NCBI RefSeq assembly: GCF_000519265.1
Contig: NZ_KI912608.1
Span: 633,665-697,664 of the forward strand
Source: Desulfonatronum lacustre DSM 10312
GTDB taxonomy: Bacteria; Desulfobacterota; Desulfovibrionia; Desulfovibrionales; Desulfonatronaceae
Length of the DNA stretch: 64,000 nucleotides
Direction of reading: 5' to 3'
A program made the position numbers and the translations under genes. This document shows positions 46,811 to 54,911 of this stretch, one piece after another. Positions within the stretch are counted from its first letter, which is position 1; each line of letters opens with the position of its first letter. A model generated the notes under the pieces. The model ran no database searches, was not told the DNA's origin, and saw only the letters and a program-made list of their open reading frames with translations.

Positions 46811-47755
46811 TCAAAGCACGGAAAAAGCAAGCATCATGAACAGCGCCATCAGAACCAGCCCGACGCAGACTCCCAGGCCGGCGAGCAGGGTCAGTCGGAA
46901 TAGGTCGTTCAGCTTTTGGTCCGTCCAGGTTTGGCCTTCCGGCCCGAGCCAGGGCTTGACCTTGGCTTGGCCGAAGTAGCGGGTCGGGCCGCCCATTCCG
47001 GCCCGGAGGGTCAGGGCCGCGGCGGCCATGGGCCAGCCCGCGTTGGGGCTTTCGGTCTGGCCCGCGGCGTGGCGTAGTTCGGGTAGGCGAACGGCGGGGT
47101 GGCCCAGCAGACGGGCCGCTATCGTCAAGGCCAGGGCGGTCAACCGGGCCGGGAGAAAGGCCAGGAGGTCGTCGGTCCGGGCCGCGGCCCAGCCCAGTTC
47201 CCGCCAGCGCGGCGTCTTGTACCCCCACATGGAATCCATGGTGCTCACGGTCTTGTAGGCCCACAGTCCGGCGGGGCCGAGGCAGACCAGGTAGAAAAAC
47301 GGGGCCGTGAAGGCGTCGTTGAGGTTTTCACTGATGGTTTCGGCCAGGGCCCGGCGGATGCCGTTTTCGTCCAGTTGATCCACGTCCCGGCTGACCAGCC
47401 CGGAAAGGGCCGCTCTGGCGGCTTCGATATCCTGCTCGTGGAGCAATCGGGCGACCCGGCGTCCTTCCTGGAGCAGTCCGCCCAGGGCCAGCCCGGCGAA
47501 GCTGAAATACAGGGCCGACAACCAGCCGAGAATGGGCAGGGAGGCGATCAGTTGGATCGCGAGTCCCACGCCCAAGGCCAAGCCCAGAACGCAAAGCAGT
47601 CCAGCCAGGCGCGGAGGGAGCGGAGAGAACCGGGCCAGGCGCTCCAGGCGGTCCAGCAGCCATCCGACGAGCCGTACCGGATGCGGCCAGTTCGGCGGAT
47701 CCTTGAGCCAGAGATCCAGGGCTGCGGCCAGCAGAGGAATGGTCAACCAGAGCAT
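46811..47755 (-). CDS. cbiB: adenosylcobinamide-phosphate synthase
   Basis: A 314-residue membrane enzyme that joins aminopropanol (phosphate) to cobyric acid in vitamin B12 synthesis. DLWLKDPPNWPHPVRLVGW is the typical opening; ETISENLNDAFTAPFFYL near 140 and YKTVSTMDSMWGYK near 166 are signature blocks. It is isolated from other cobalamin genes. No good ribosome site is seen, and no cobalamin riboswitch could be recognised upstream. Confidence 0.92.
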   Translation of the reverse strand: MLWLTIPLLAAALDLWLKDPPNWPHPVRLVGWLLDRLERLARFSPLPPRLAGLLCVLGLALGVGLAIQLIASLPILGWLSALYFSFAGLALGGLLQEGRRVARLLHEQDIEAARAALSGLVSRDVDQLDENGIRRALAETISENLNDAFTAPFFYLVCLGPAGLWAYKTVSTMDSMWGYKTPRWRELGWAAARTDDLLAFLPARLTALALTIAARLLGHPAVRLPELRHAAGQTESPNAGWPMAAAALTLRAGMGGPTRYFGQAKVKPWLGPEGQTWTDQKLNDLFRLTLLAGLGVCVGLVLMALFMMLAFSVL

Positions 47756-47776
47756 TTATGCTTTATGAGGGCACTG

Positions 47777-47868
47777 AATCGGTATCGAAATCGAAATCGT
47801 GATCGAAATCGGACGTTATGTGGCGTAATCACGGGGGATGCACGGTATTTTTCGATTTCGATTGGGAT
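47777..47868. repeat. GATTTC-hexamer repeat, locus C (inverted)
   Basis: The left tract (47777-47812) is ATCGAA-type with one GTGATC interruption; the right (47850-47868) is TCGATTTCGATT. The core GGGGGATGCACGGTATTT between them resembles the inverse core of locus A, so these are copies of one element. Confidence 0.88.
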
Positions 47869-47906
47869 TGGCCCAGGGTATTTTTGACTCGACGCGGAAA
47901 GAAGCT

Positions 47907-48155
47907 TCAGTCCGGAAACAGGCAGAGCTGCACTTCCCGCTGCTTCCGAGGGGCGGGGGCCGTCTCGGAAGCAGCGGGAAGTGCTTTCGCCTTTGGTTTG
48001 CGGCGGGGAAAGGGATTTGTGCCGGAACGGAAGGGATGCAGAACGCAGGCGACGTCCGGGCAGAGGCGGACCTCTTTGGGGCTGCCCCCGCAGCATTCCA
48101 GGCACTTGGCCCGGATGGCCTTGAGCGGATTGCGATGGGTGCGCTTTTTGGCCAT
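47907..48155 (-). CDS. small Cys-rich protein with AIRAKCLECCGG motif
   Basis: An 82-residue basic protein. Residues 10-48 read KAIRAKCLECCGGSPKEVRL, then CPDVACVLHPFRSGTNPF, with five cysteines suited to zinc. The same pattern occurs in short proteins of phages and bacterial accessory regions, with no established role. The tail is Pro/Ala/Lys-rich. It ends before a hexamer repeat and starts 12 bases after the ettA stop on the same strand. Confidence 0.75.
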   Translation of the reverse strand: MAKKRTHRNPLKAIRAKCLECCGGSPKEVRLCPDVACVLHPFRSGTNPFPRRKPKAKALPAASETAPAPRKQREVQLCLFPD

Positions 48156-48166
48156 GGTTGAAGAGA

Positions 48167-49852
48167 TCAGCCGCGGCTGAACTTGCGGTACTTGATCCGT
48201 TTGGGAACGTCGGCGTCCTTGCCCAGGCGTTGCCGTCGATCTTCCTCATATTCGGTGAAGTTCCCGTCGAAAAAGGTCACCTGGCTGTCGCCCTCAAAGG
48301 CCATGATGTGGGTGGCAATGCGATCCAGGAACCAGCGGTCGTGGCTGATCACCAGGACCGCTCCGGCGAAGTTCAGCAGGGCGTCTTCCAGGGCGCGCAT
48401 GGTGTTCACGTCCAGGTCGTTGGTGGGCTCGTCCAGCAGCAGGACGTTGGCCCCTTCCTTGAGCATGCGGGCCAGGTGGACCCGGTTGCGCTCCCCGCCG
48501 GAGAGCAGGCCCACCTTTTTTTGTTGATCCGCGCCGGTGATGTTGAAGCGGCCCAGGTAGGCCCGGGCGTTGACGTCGCGATTGCCCAGGCGGATCAGGT
48601 CGTGGCCGTCGCTGATCATCTCGAAGACGGTTTTGTCCGCTTCCAAGTCGTCCCGTTTTTGGTCCACGTAGGCCAGCTTCACGGTCTCGCCCACGGCGAT
48701 TCGGCCGGAATCCGGCTGTTCCTGGCCGGAGATCATTCGGAACAGGGTGGTCTTACCGGCCCCGTTGGGACCGATGATCCCCACGATGGCGCCGGGAGGA
48801 ATCAGAAAGTCGGCGTTGGCCAGGAGCATCCGGTCCCCGTAGGCCTTGCACAGGTCCTGGGCTTCGATCACCTTCTGGCCCAGCCGGGGGCCCGGCGGGA
48901 TATAGATTTCCAGCTCTTTGCCCCGTTTTTCGGATTCCTGGGACAGGAGCTGCTCGTAGGCCCCGATCCGGGCCTTGCTTTTGGCGTGCCGGGCCCGGGG
49001 AGACATCCTGATCCACTCCAGTTCCCGCTGCAGGGTCTTCTGGCGGTCGCTCTCGGCTTTTTCTTCCTGGCGCAGACGTTCCTTCTTCTGGTCCAGCCAG
49101 GAGGAGTAGTTGCCCTTCCAGGGGATGCCCTTGCCCCGGTCCAACTCCAGGATCCAGCCGGCCACGTTGTCCAGGAAGTAGCGATCGTGAGTCACGGCGA
49201 TGATGGTCCCCGGATACTGGTGGAGGTGATGCTCCAACCAGGCCACGGATTCGGCGTCCAGGTGGTTGGTGGGCTCATCCAAGAGCAGGATGTCCGGCTG
49301 CTGGAGCAGCAGGCGGCACAGGGCCACCCGCCGACGCTCACCGCCGGAGACGAGGTTCAACGGCATGTCCGGGGGCGGGCAGCGCAGGGCGTCCATGGCC
49401 ATTTCCAGACGGCTTTCCAGTTCCCAGGCGTTCAGGGCGTCCAGCTTTTCCTGGACCGAAGCCTGTCGGGCCAGCAGGGCGTCCATGGCCTCGTCGCTCA
49501 TGGGTTCCGCGAACTGGGCGTTGATTTCCTCGAATTCCTTGAGCAACCGGACGGATTCCCCGGCGCCTTCCTCCACGACCTCCAGAACCGTGCGTGGTTC
49601 ATTGGCCAGTGGTTCCTGTTCCAGGTAGCCGATGGTATGCCCCGGGGCCAGGGATGTTGACCCCTGGAAATCCTGGTCCACTCCGGCCAGGATTTTCAGC
49701 AGCGTGCTCTTTCCGGAGCCGTTCATCCCCAGGACGCCGATTTTCGCCCCGTAAAAATAGGAAAGGGAAATATCCTTCAGGATCGGTTTCTTGTCGTAAT
49801 ACTTGCTGACCCTGTGCATGGAATAGATGATTTTTTTATCGTCAGTGCTCAT
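48167..49852 (-). CDS. ettA: energy-dependent translational throttle protein EttA (ABC-F)
   Basis: A 561-residue ABC-F protein with two ATPase domains: Walker A GMNGSGKST near 42 and GPNGAGKTT near 358; signatures VSGGERRR and LSGGERNR; Walker B LLLDEPTNHLD and LLLDEPTNDLD. The arm and linker (SSWLDQKKERLRQEEKAESDRQKTL) bind the ribosomal E site. It couples translation initiation to the ATP/ADP ratio. ATG 49852 is favoured over an earlier ATG 49924, which overlaps a terminator. Confidence 0.95.
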   Translation of the reverse strand: MSTDDKKIIYSMHRVSKYYDKKPILKDISLSYFYGAKIGVLGMNGSGKSTLLKILAGVDQDFQGSTSLAPGHTIGYLEQEPLANEPRTVLEVVEEGAGESVRLLKEFEEINAQFAEPMSDEAMDALLARQASVQEKLDALNAWELESRLEMAMDALRCPPPDMPLNLVSGGERRRVALCRLLLQQPDILLLDEPTNHLDAESVAWLEHHLHQYPGTIIAVTHDRYFLDNVAGWILELDRGKGIPWKGNYSSWLDQKKERLRQEEKAESDRQKTLQRELEWIRMSPRARHAKSKARIGAYEQLLSQESEKRGKELEIYIPPGPRLGQKVIEAQDLCKAYGDRMLLANADFLIPPGAIVGIIGPNGAGKTTLFRMISGQEQPDSGRIAVGETVKLAYVDQKRDDLEADKTVFEMISDGHDLIRLGNRDVNARAYLGRFNITGADQQKKVGLLSGGERNRVHLARMLKEGANVLLLDEPTNDLDVNTMRALEDALLNFAGAVLVISHDRWFLDRIATHIMAFEGDSQVTFFDGNFTEYEEDRRQRLGKDADVPKRIKYRKFSRG

Positions 49853-49911
49853 GGTTTTTCCGAGGTGCCCGGAACTGGTTCTGGGCTGGTTCAATGGAGG
49901 TGGATATGAAA

Positions 49912-49944
49912 AAAAAACGGACACCCTCCCGAAGAGGGTGTCCG
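49912..49944 (-). terminator. terminator after the 62-residue protein
   Basis: CGGACACCCTC and GAGGGTGTCCG form an 11-bp stem around five bases; on the minus strand it is followed by a long T run. Confidence 0.93.
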
Positions 49945-49969
49945 GTTTGAAGGAAAATTTATGGACAGG

Positions 49970-50158
49970 CTAATGACCGTGTCCGTGTCCGTCATCGTTG
50001 AGGGTGTCCTTGATGGATTTCAAGACAACGACGCCCACGCCCGTGCCGATAAGGATCAGCGCCAAGTAAAAGGCGCCCATGAAAATGGCGTGGTCGGGCA
50101 TCCACCAGGGGATGTCCTGGGGCAGAAAACTTTGAATGGTTTCTCCGGGAAGCATCAT
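49970..50158 (-). CDS. 62-residue single-span membrane protein with His-rich end
   Basis: MMLPGETIQSFLPQDIPWWM leads to one membrane helix (about 26-46) and a short polar end HGHGH, which could bind a metal. AGGAGAGA precedes ATG 50158 (ATG 50155 is also possible). It follows the HU gene by 17 bases and has its own terminator. It resembles small respiratory-complex subunits in layout, but I cannot name it. Confidence 0.75.
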   Translation of the reverse strand: MMLPGETIQSFLPQDIPWWMPDHAIFMGAFYLALILIGTGVGVVVLKSIKDTLNDDGHGHGH

Positions 50159-50175
50159 TCTCTCCTGTGCAAAAG

Positions 50176-50448
50176 TTAGTTGACGGCGTCCTTAAGCAGT
50201 TTGCCGGGGCGAAACTTGACGACCTTGCTGGCCGGAATCTTGATTTCTTCTCCGGTCCGGGGATTGCGGCCGGTGCGCTCCTGGCGCTGCTGAACCTCAA
50301 AGGTGCCGAAGCCGGTCAAGGTCAGCTTTCCGTTGGCGGAAAGAATTTCCTCAACGGAATCAATAAAGGCATTGAGGGCGCTCTCCGCGCTCGCCTTGGT
50401 CATTCCCGCCTTGTTGGCGACTTTCGCTACCAGATCCGCCTTTGTCAT
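50176..50448 (-). CDS. hup: HU-family DNA-binding protein
   Basis: A 90-residue histone-like protein: MTKADLVAKVANKAGMTKAS start, GFGTFEVQQRQERTGRNPRTGEEIKIPASK beta-arm with the conserved Arg/Pro tip, then a helical end. It bends DNA and shapes the nucleoid. AAAAGGAGAAAGCGTT precedes the ATG. Confidence 0.96.
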   Translation of the reverse strand: MTKADLVAKVANKAGMTKASAESALNAFIDSVEEILSANGKLTLTGFGTFEVQQRQERTGRNPRTGEEIKIPASKVVKFRPGKLLKDAVN

Positions 50449-50771
50449 AACGCTTTCTCCTTTTGCACTTAATGGTGATGGTGAGAAAAAAAACTGTCAG
50501 ATTGACAGCCCTATCAACGACCTTCCTTGGACGGCCTCTAGCCCAAAGCCGCCGCCATTGCAAGAAACCAAGGGAAAAAATAGTGGAAACCACGTGTTCA
50601 CCGTGGATGATTCGGTTTGCCATATATAATCCCTTTCAAGATGTCCATGGTTTTGTCCGCTCACGAACAACTTGTCACCGAACAAACGATTGCGCTACGA
50701 CCGCATGAACGGACGTGTTTGTTTGAAAGGCGTGATCGACATATCCTCAACAGATACCAAGGAGCAAGAAG
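50449..50771. other. intergenic region upstream of HU, with a hairpin/T-run
   Basis: On the minus strand CTGTCA-ATC-TGACAG (50494-50508) is followed by eight T, 40-60 bases before the HU start: a small attenuator-like hairpin. On the plus strand TATAAT (50625-50630) could serve the next gene, but its -35 is poor. The Shine-Dalgarno AAGGAG is at 50759-50764. Nothing else stands out. Confidence 0.4.
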
Positions 50772-51239
50772 ATGCCGCGACGGGCGCCTTTGGAAGCGGA
50801 AATGTACTCCCATCTCGGGCCTTCGCGTTTTTCAGCCCTGGGTTTTCTCGGCGAGGATGCCCGGGACTGGGAGGATATCCTGGCCGACGACGCACGAACC
50901 CTGGAAGGCTTGGGAGTGAGCAGGAAGCAGCTGGTTGAAGAGCTGCGAGAGGTTTACGAACGGGCGGTGAAGGCCGGTGGGGATCCGGTACCGGTGGGCC
51001 CGGGAAGTGTCGCGGAGTGCCTGGAGTGCCGGGGGCGGATTCCTTCGCCGTTTCCAGGCGAGGGTACCTTTCCCAAGCATCAGGTCCGGGTGTTCCGCGA
51101 GCAAGGGGCGGAATCGCTCGTCATCACCCCTTTGGCCCTGCACCTGATCGAGCGACATGGCTTTTTTCAGGGCATCGGTTCGCCCTTCCGGATCGATCCC
51201 GTCCAAGCCGTCGCGATGCTGGGGCTGGGCGGCGAGTGA
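50772..51239 (+). CDS. hypothetical protein, unknown family
   Basis: A 155-residue soluble protein. AAGGAGCAAGAAG precedes ATG 50772. The first part is acidic and helical (about 20-66), the middle carries CLECRG (two cysteines), the end is hydrophobic with a GFFQGIGSPF turn. I do not recognise the family. It is convergent with the LOG gene, 27 bases between stops. No membrane helix or signal peptide. Confidence 0.65.
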   Translation: MPRRAPLEAEMYSHLGPSRFSALGFLGEDARDWEDILADDARTLEGLGVSRKQLVEELREVYERAVKAGGDPVPVGPGSVAECLECRGRIPSPFPGEGTFPKHQVRVFREQGAESLVITPLALHLIERHGFFQGIGSPFRIDPVQAVAMLGLGGE

Positions 51240-51266
51240 ACAAAGCGAACGACTTTTCCTCCGGGC

Positions 51267-52172
51267 TCAGCGCTTGCGTTCCAGATTGTCGAAAGCCGCG
51301 ATCCGGTCCCAGGCCTCATCGGCGGTTTCCACGAACTCGAACAGCTCCAGGTCCCGGGGCGAAACGGTCCCGGCTTCCACCAGAGCCCCGAAGTTGATGA
51401 CCTTATTCCAGAATTGGGAGCCGAAGAGCAAAACCGGCATGGGGGCGATCTTTCCGGTCTGGATCAGGGTCAGGGCGTCGAACAGCTCGTCCAGGGTGCC
51501 GAATCCGCCGGGGAAAATCACCAGGGCCCTGGCCCGGATCAGAAAGTGCATTTTGCGGATGGCGAAATAGTGAAACTGGAAGCTGAGTTCCGGCGTAATA
51601 TAGGGGTTGGGGGCCTGCTCATGAGGCAGGACGATGTTCAGGCCGATACTTTTGGCCTGGACTTCCGCCGCCCCGCGGTTGGCCGCCTCCATGATTCCCG
51701 GACCGCCGCCGGTGATCACCACATGGGTTTTTTTCTCCTCGCACTGGCAGTTTTCCGATATGATCCGGGAAAGCTTGCGGGCTTCCTCGTAATAGCGGCT
51801 GTGCTCCAGCGCGCTTTTGGCGGCCTGGAGTCGGGCCGTTGCGCCTTTGTCTTCGGGGCCGTCGGGCTGGTTCCCGACGGCGGCCAAGGCCTCGTCCAGC
51901 CGGGACTGGGCGGTTTCGGCGTCCAGCAGCCTGGCGCTGCCGAAAACCACCACCGTGGACTCGATCCGATTATCCCGCATCAGCATTTCGGGCTTGAGCA
52001 GTTCCAACTGGAGGCGAACCGGGCGCAGTTCATCCTGGAGAATAAAATCTTTGTCCAGAAAGGCCAAGCGATAGGCCGCGGATTCGGTCTGTGGCGTGGA
52101 AGGCTGCTGTTGGGCCCTTGCGACGTCGTTTTGTGCCGAAGGGAAAAGGGTTTCCGGGTGGCTGGCGGCCAT
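51267..52172 (-). CDS. LOG-family protein (TIGR00730-type)
   Basis: A 301-residue Rossmann-fold protein with GGGPGIMEAANRGA near 169 and PGGFGTLDELFDALTLIQTGK near 226, the PGGxGT motif of LOG nucleotide phosphoribohydrolases. The N-terminal 75 residues extend beyond the minimal domain. The family splits nucleotide 5'-monophosphates to base and ribose phosphate; the name lysine decarboxylase in old annotations is wrong. AAGGAGGACGTCC decides ATG 52172. Confidence 0.87.
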   Translation of the reverse strand: MAASHPETLFPSAQNDVARAQQQPSTPQTESAAYRLAFLDKDFILQDELRPVRLQLELLKPEMLMRDNRIESTVVVFGSARLLDAETAQSRLDEALAAVGNQPDGPEDKGATARLQAAKSALEHSRYYEEARKLSRIISENCQCEEKKTHVVITGGGPGIMEAANRGAAEVQAKSIGLNIVLPHEQAPNPYITPELSFQFHYFAIRKMHFLIRARALVIFPGGFGTLDELFDALTLIQTGKIAPMPVLLFGSQFWNKVINFGALVEAGTVSPRDLELFEFVETADEAWDRIAAFDNLERKR

Positions 52173-52350
52173 GGACGTCCTCCTTGCTGATTGGTGGGTT
52201 GGGGGAAAGGGAACTTGTTGGCCTGTTTTTCCGGGATCGTCAATCTTATCGCCCGAGCCTCCAGGGCGTCGCTTGCAAAATCGGCGATGACGCCCTATCC
52301 ATTCCCGATTGTTACGGTTCATGAACAAAAAACAAGGAGATCATCGCAGA

Positions 52351-53550
52351 ATGTTGACGGAAAAACACCTGGACGCCTATGCCCAGGTCATGATCTGGGC
52401 TCTGGACACGGCCAGGAGGCGAAAGCTGCGCAAGGGCAATGTCGTCCTGCTGCAATCCGATCCCGCGGCTTCGGCCCTGGCCGAGAAAATATACGCGCTG
52501 CTGCTGGGTCGCTCGCTGCAACCCGTGGTGCGCTGGAATCCCACGGTGCGCATGGAGCACGATTTCTACGCCCTGGGTGAGGACAAACAGCTCACGTTTC
52601 ACCCTCCGGGGACCAAGGAGTTGTTGGGAGCCTTGCACGGCGCGATCCACCTGCGTGCACCGGAGTCTTTGACCCACCTACGCGACGTTCGTCCGGAACG
52701 GATCAGCCTGGCCACCCTGGCCCGCAGGCCGCTTCGGGACATCCTGGACGCCCGGGAACAGCGGGGTCTGTTCGGCTGGACCCTGGCCATGCTGCCCACC
52801 CAGGAGATGGCCCAGGCCGCGGGCATGGACCTGGACGCCTACTCCCGGCAAATCGTGAACGCTTGTTACCTGGACGCCGACGATGCCGTGGCCGGTTGGC
52901 GGGAAGTTTTCGACGCGGTCAGCCGGATCAAGCGCTGGCTGAACAAAATGAACCCGAAGACGCTCCGGGTGGAATCCGAAGGCATGGACCTGGAGGTCTC
53001 CATCGGCGAACAACGCAAATGGGTGGGCCTGTCCGGCCACAATATCCCCAGTTTCGAGATTTTTCTTTCTCCGGACTGGCGAGGGGTCCGCGGCGTGTAC
53101 GTCGCCGATCAACCGTCTTACCGCAACGGCAACCTGGTTTCCGGAGTGCGTTTGGAGTTCACGGATGGAAGGGTGACGTCCGCCCAGGCCGAACAGGGCG
53201 AGGCATTCCTGCGTTCCCAGGTGGCCATGGACGCCGGAGCGGCCCAGGTCGGCGAGTTTTCCCTGACCGACAAGCGTTTCTCCCGCATCAACGCCTTCAT
53301 GGCCAATACCTTGTTCGACGAGAACTACGGCGGCGAACACGGTAACTGCCATTTGGCCCTGGGGTCGTCCTACGTGGAGTCCTTTTCCGGCAACGTCGCG
53401 GACCTGGACAAGCGCCGCAAGCGCGGCCTCGGATTCAACGAATCCGCCCTGCACTGGGATCTGGTCAACACCCACACCAAGGTCGTCACGGCCCGGCTGC
53501 GATCGGGAAAGACTCGGGTGATCTATGAGAATGGGGAGTTTTGCTTTTAA
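52351..53550 (+). CDS. M29-family aminopeptidase
   Basis: A 399-residue metal aminopeptidase of the thermophilic aminopeptidase (M29) type. EHGNCHLALGSSY near 327 and ALHWDLVNTH near 363 carry the metal-binding His and Asp; LSGHNIPSFEIFLSPDWRGVRG near 227 is a core block. ATG 52351 with AAGGAG 11 bases upstream is used; ATG 52321 is an alternative. It ends directly at the second 154-bp repeat copy, one base before it. Confidence 0.85.
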   Translation: MLTEKHLDAYAQVMIWALDTARRRKLRKGNVVLLQSDPAASALAEKIYALLLGRSLQPVVRWNPTVRMEHDFYALGEDKQLTFHPPGTKELLGALHGAIHLRAPESLTHLRDVRPERISLATLARRPLRDILDAREQRGLFGWTLAMLPTQEMAQAAGMDLDAYSRQIVNACYLDADDAVAGWREVFDAVSRIKRWLNKMNPKTLRVESEGMDLEVSIGEQRKWVGLSGHNIPSFEIFLSPDWRGVRGVYVADQPSYRNGNLVSGVRLEFTDGRVTSAQAEQGEAFLRSQVAMDAGAAQVGEFSLTDKRFSRINAFMANTLFDENYGGEHGNCHLALGSSYVESFSGNVADLDKRRKRGLGFNESALHWDLVNTHTKVVTARLRSGKTRVIYENGEFCF

Positions 53551-53705
53551 CAGTCCGTTGAAAAACTCCCAATTGCTGCGTCGCTGCAAAAAGTTCAAAC
53601 TCTCACGTATGAATAAATACGCTTCGACCTTGAACTTTTTTTTGCTCCTTGCACTTGGGGTTTTTGAACGGACTGCCGGATAAGGACTTTTTCAACACTC
53701 AGTTA
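53551..53705. repeat. 154-bp palindromic repeat, copy 2
   Basis: Matches 19601-19754 throughout, except for eight T instead of seven in the inner T run. It abuts the aminopeptidase stop, so it may also serve as that gene's terminator: the inner stem (AAAAAGTTCAA/TTGAACTTTTT) ends in a T run. Confidence 0.93.
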
Positions 53706-53969
53706 AGGATTTCCTTGTCTCATGGACAATCGAGGCGACTTTTTTCGTGTCGATTTGCCGAGCAATCACACCGCGTCTTCTCCGTTCAGGAGGCGCGGTT
53801 TTTGGTTCTTTACACCGACAATCCCCCAGGCTATGTTCATCATTTTTCTTTCCGCAAGAGTTGCTTGCGATACGTGTTCGTGGTGCGTGTTCGTGGCGCG
53901 GATCGGGTCGTGGAGTTTGTTCATCTTGAATCCCCCCCGTGAGTGTTTGAGGGGGCGCGTGAGGGCGTT
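53706..53969. other. gap between the repeat and argF
   Basis: It contains the hairpin at 53770-53803. An open frame of 90 codons from 53722 lacks a ribosome site and reads like non-coding sequence; I do not call it. No ARG box could be recognised by eye. Confidence 0.4.
53770..53803 (+). terminator. hairpin and T run upstream of argF
   Basis: ACCGCG and CGCGGT enclose CTCC/GGAG with a bulge, followed by five T. It lies 166 bases before argF and could end a short leader transcript or act as an attenuator. Confidence 0.5.
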
Positions 53970-54878
53970 ATGGCTCGACATTTTTTGCAGATAACCGATT
54001 TGAAACGTTCCGAGGCCTGGAACATGTTGACCAGGGCCAAGGAGATCAAGGCCTCCAATTGGCGTTCGTCCCTGCTCGACGGCAAGACGTTGATCCTGCT
54101 GTTCGAAAAGGCCTCAACCCGGACGCGGATTTCCTTTGAAGTGGCCATCCGGGCCCTGGGCGGCGACGTGCTGTTCATGACCAACAAGGAGTCCCAGCTC
54201 GGTCGGAACGAACCGTTGCGGGACACGGCCCGGGTTTTCGGACGCTACGTCCAGGGCGTGGTGGTGCGGACATTTGCCCAGGAAGTGCTCGAAGAGCTGG
54301 CTTCGGCGGGCGGGATCCCGGTGATCAACGCCCTGACCGACCTGCATCATCCCTGTCAGGTGATGAGCGACATGCTGACTGTTTTCGAGCAGACGCCGGA
54401 CATCCCGAGCCTGAAGATCGCCTGGGTGGGCGATGGGAACAACATGGCCAATTCCTGGCTGCATGCGGCCATGCATTTTCCCTTTGCCCTGCATTTGGCC
54501 GTGCCTCAGGGATATGAGCCGAATCCGGAGGTTTTGCAGCAGGCCCGGGAGAACGGGGCCAACGTGGTGGTGACCAACGATCCCAGGGAGGCCGTGAGCG
54601 AGGCCCACTACGTCAACACCGACGTCTGGGCTTCCATGGGCCAAGAGGACTCGGCGGAGGAACGGCGGGAGATTTTCGCGCCCTTCCAGGTCAACTCCCG
54701 GCTTCTGGCCTTGGCCCGGCCGGACTGCAAGGTCCTGCACTGCCTGCCGGCCAAGCGCGGGGAGGAGATTACCGACGAGGTCATGGAAGGCGAGGCCTCC
54801 GTGGTCTGGGACCAGGCCGAGAATCGGCTGCATATGCAGAAGGCCTTGCTGGAATGGGTTTTTGAGGAACAGAATTAA
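53970..54878 (+). CDS. argF: ornithine carbamoyltransferase
   Basis: A 302-residue enzyme joining carbamoyl phosphate to ornithine. EKASTRTRISFEVA near 44 (carbamoyl-phosphate site), HHPCQVMSDMLT near 124, and HCLPAKRGEEI near 259 with the reactive Cys are present. ATG 53970 gives the usual start; an upstream in-frame ATG at 53943 adds nine odd residues. It begins argF-argG-argH. Confidence 0.96.
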   Translation: MARHFLQITDLKRSEAWNMLTRAKEIKASNWRSSLLDGKTLILLFEKASTRTRISFEVAIRALGGDVLFMTNKESQLGRNEPLRDTARVFGRYVQGVVVRTFAQEVLEELASAGGIPVINALTDLHHPCQVMSDMLTVFEQTPDIPSLKIAWVGDGNNMANSWLHAAMHFPFALHLAVPQGYEPNPEVLQQARENGANVVVTNDPREAVSEAHYVNTDVWASMGQEDSAEERREIFAPFQVNSRLLALARPDCKVLHCLPAKRGEEITDEVMEGEASVVWDQAENRLHMQKALLEWVFEEQN

Positions 54879-54911
54879 CGAAATCCACTTGAACAGGACG
54901 GGTGCTCGGCA

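Noticed and set aside
47756-47906. Cobalamin riboswitch upstream of cbiB
   Set aside because: The sequence is hexamer repeat; no B12 box could be found.
53722-53991. 90-codon frame between the repeat and argF
   Set aside because: No ribosome site, contains a terminator-like hairpin, overlaps argF.
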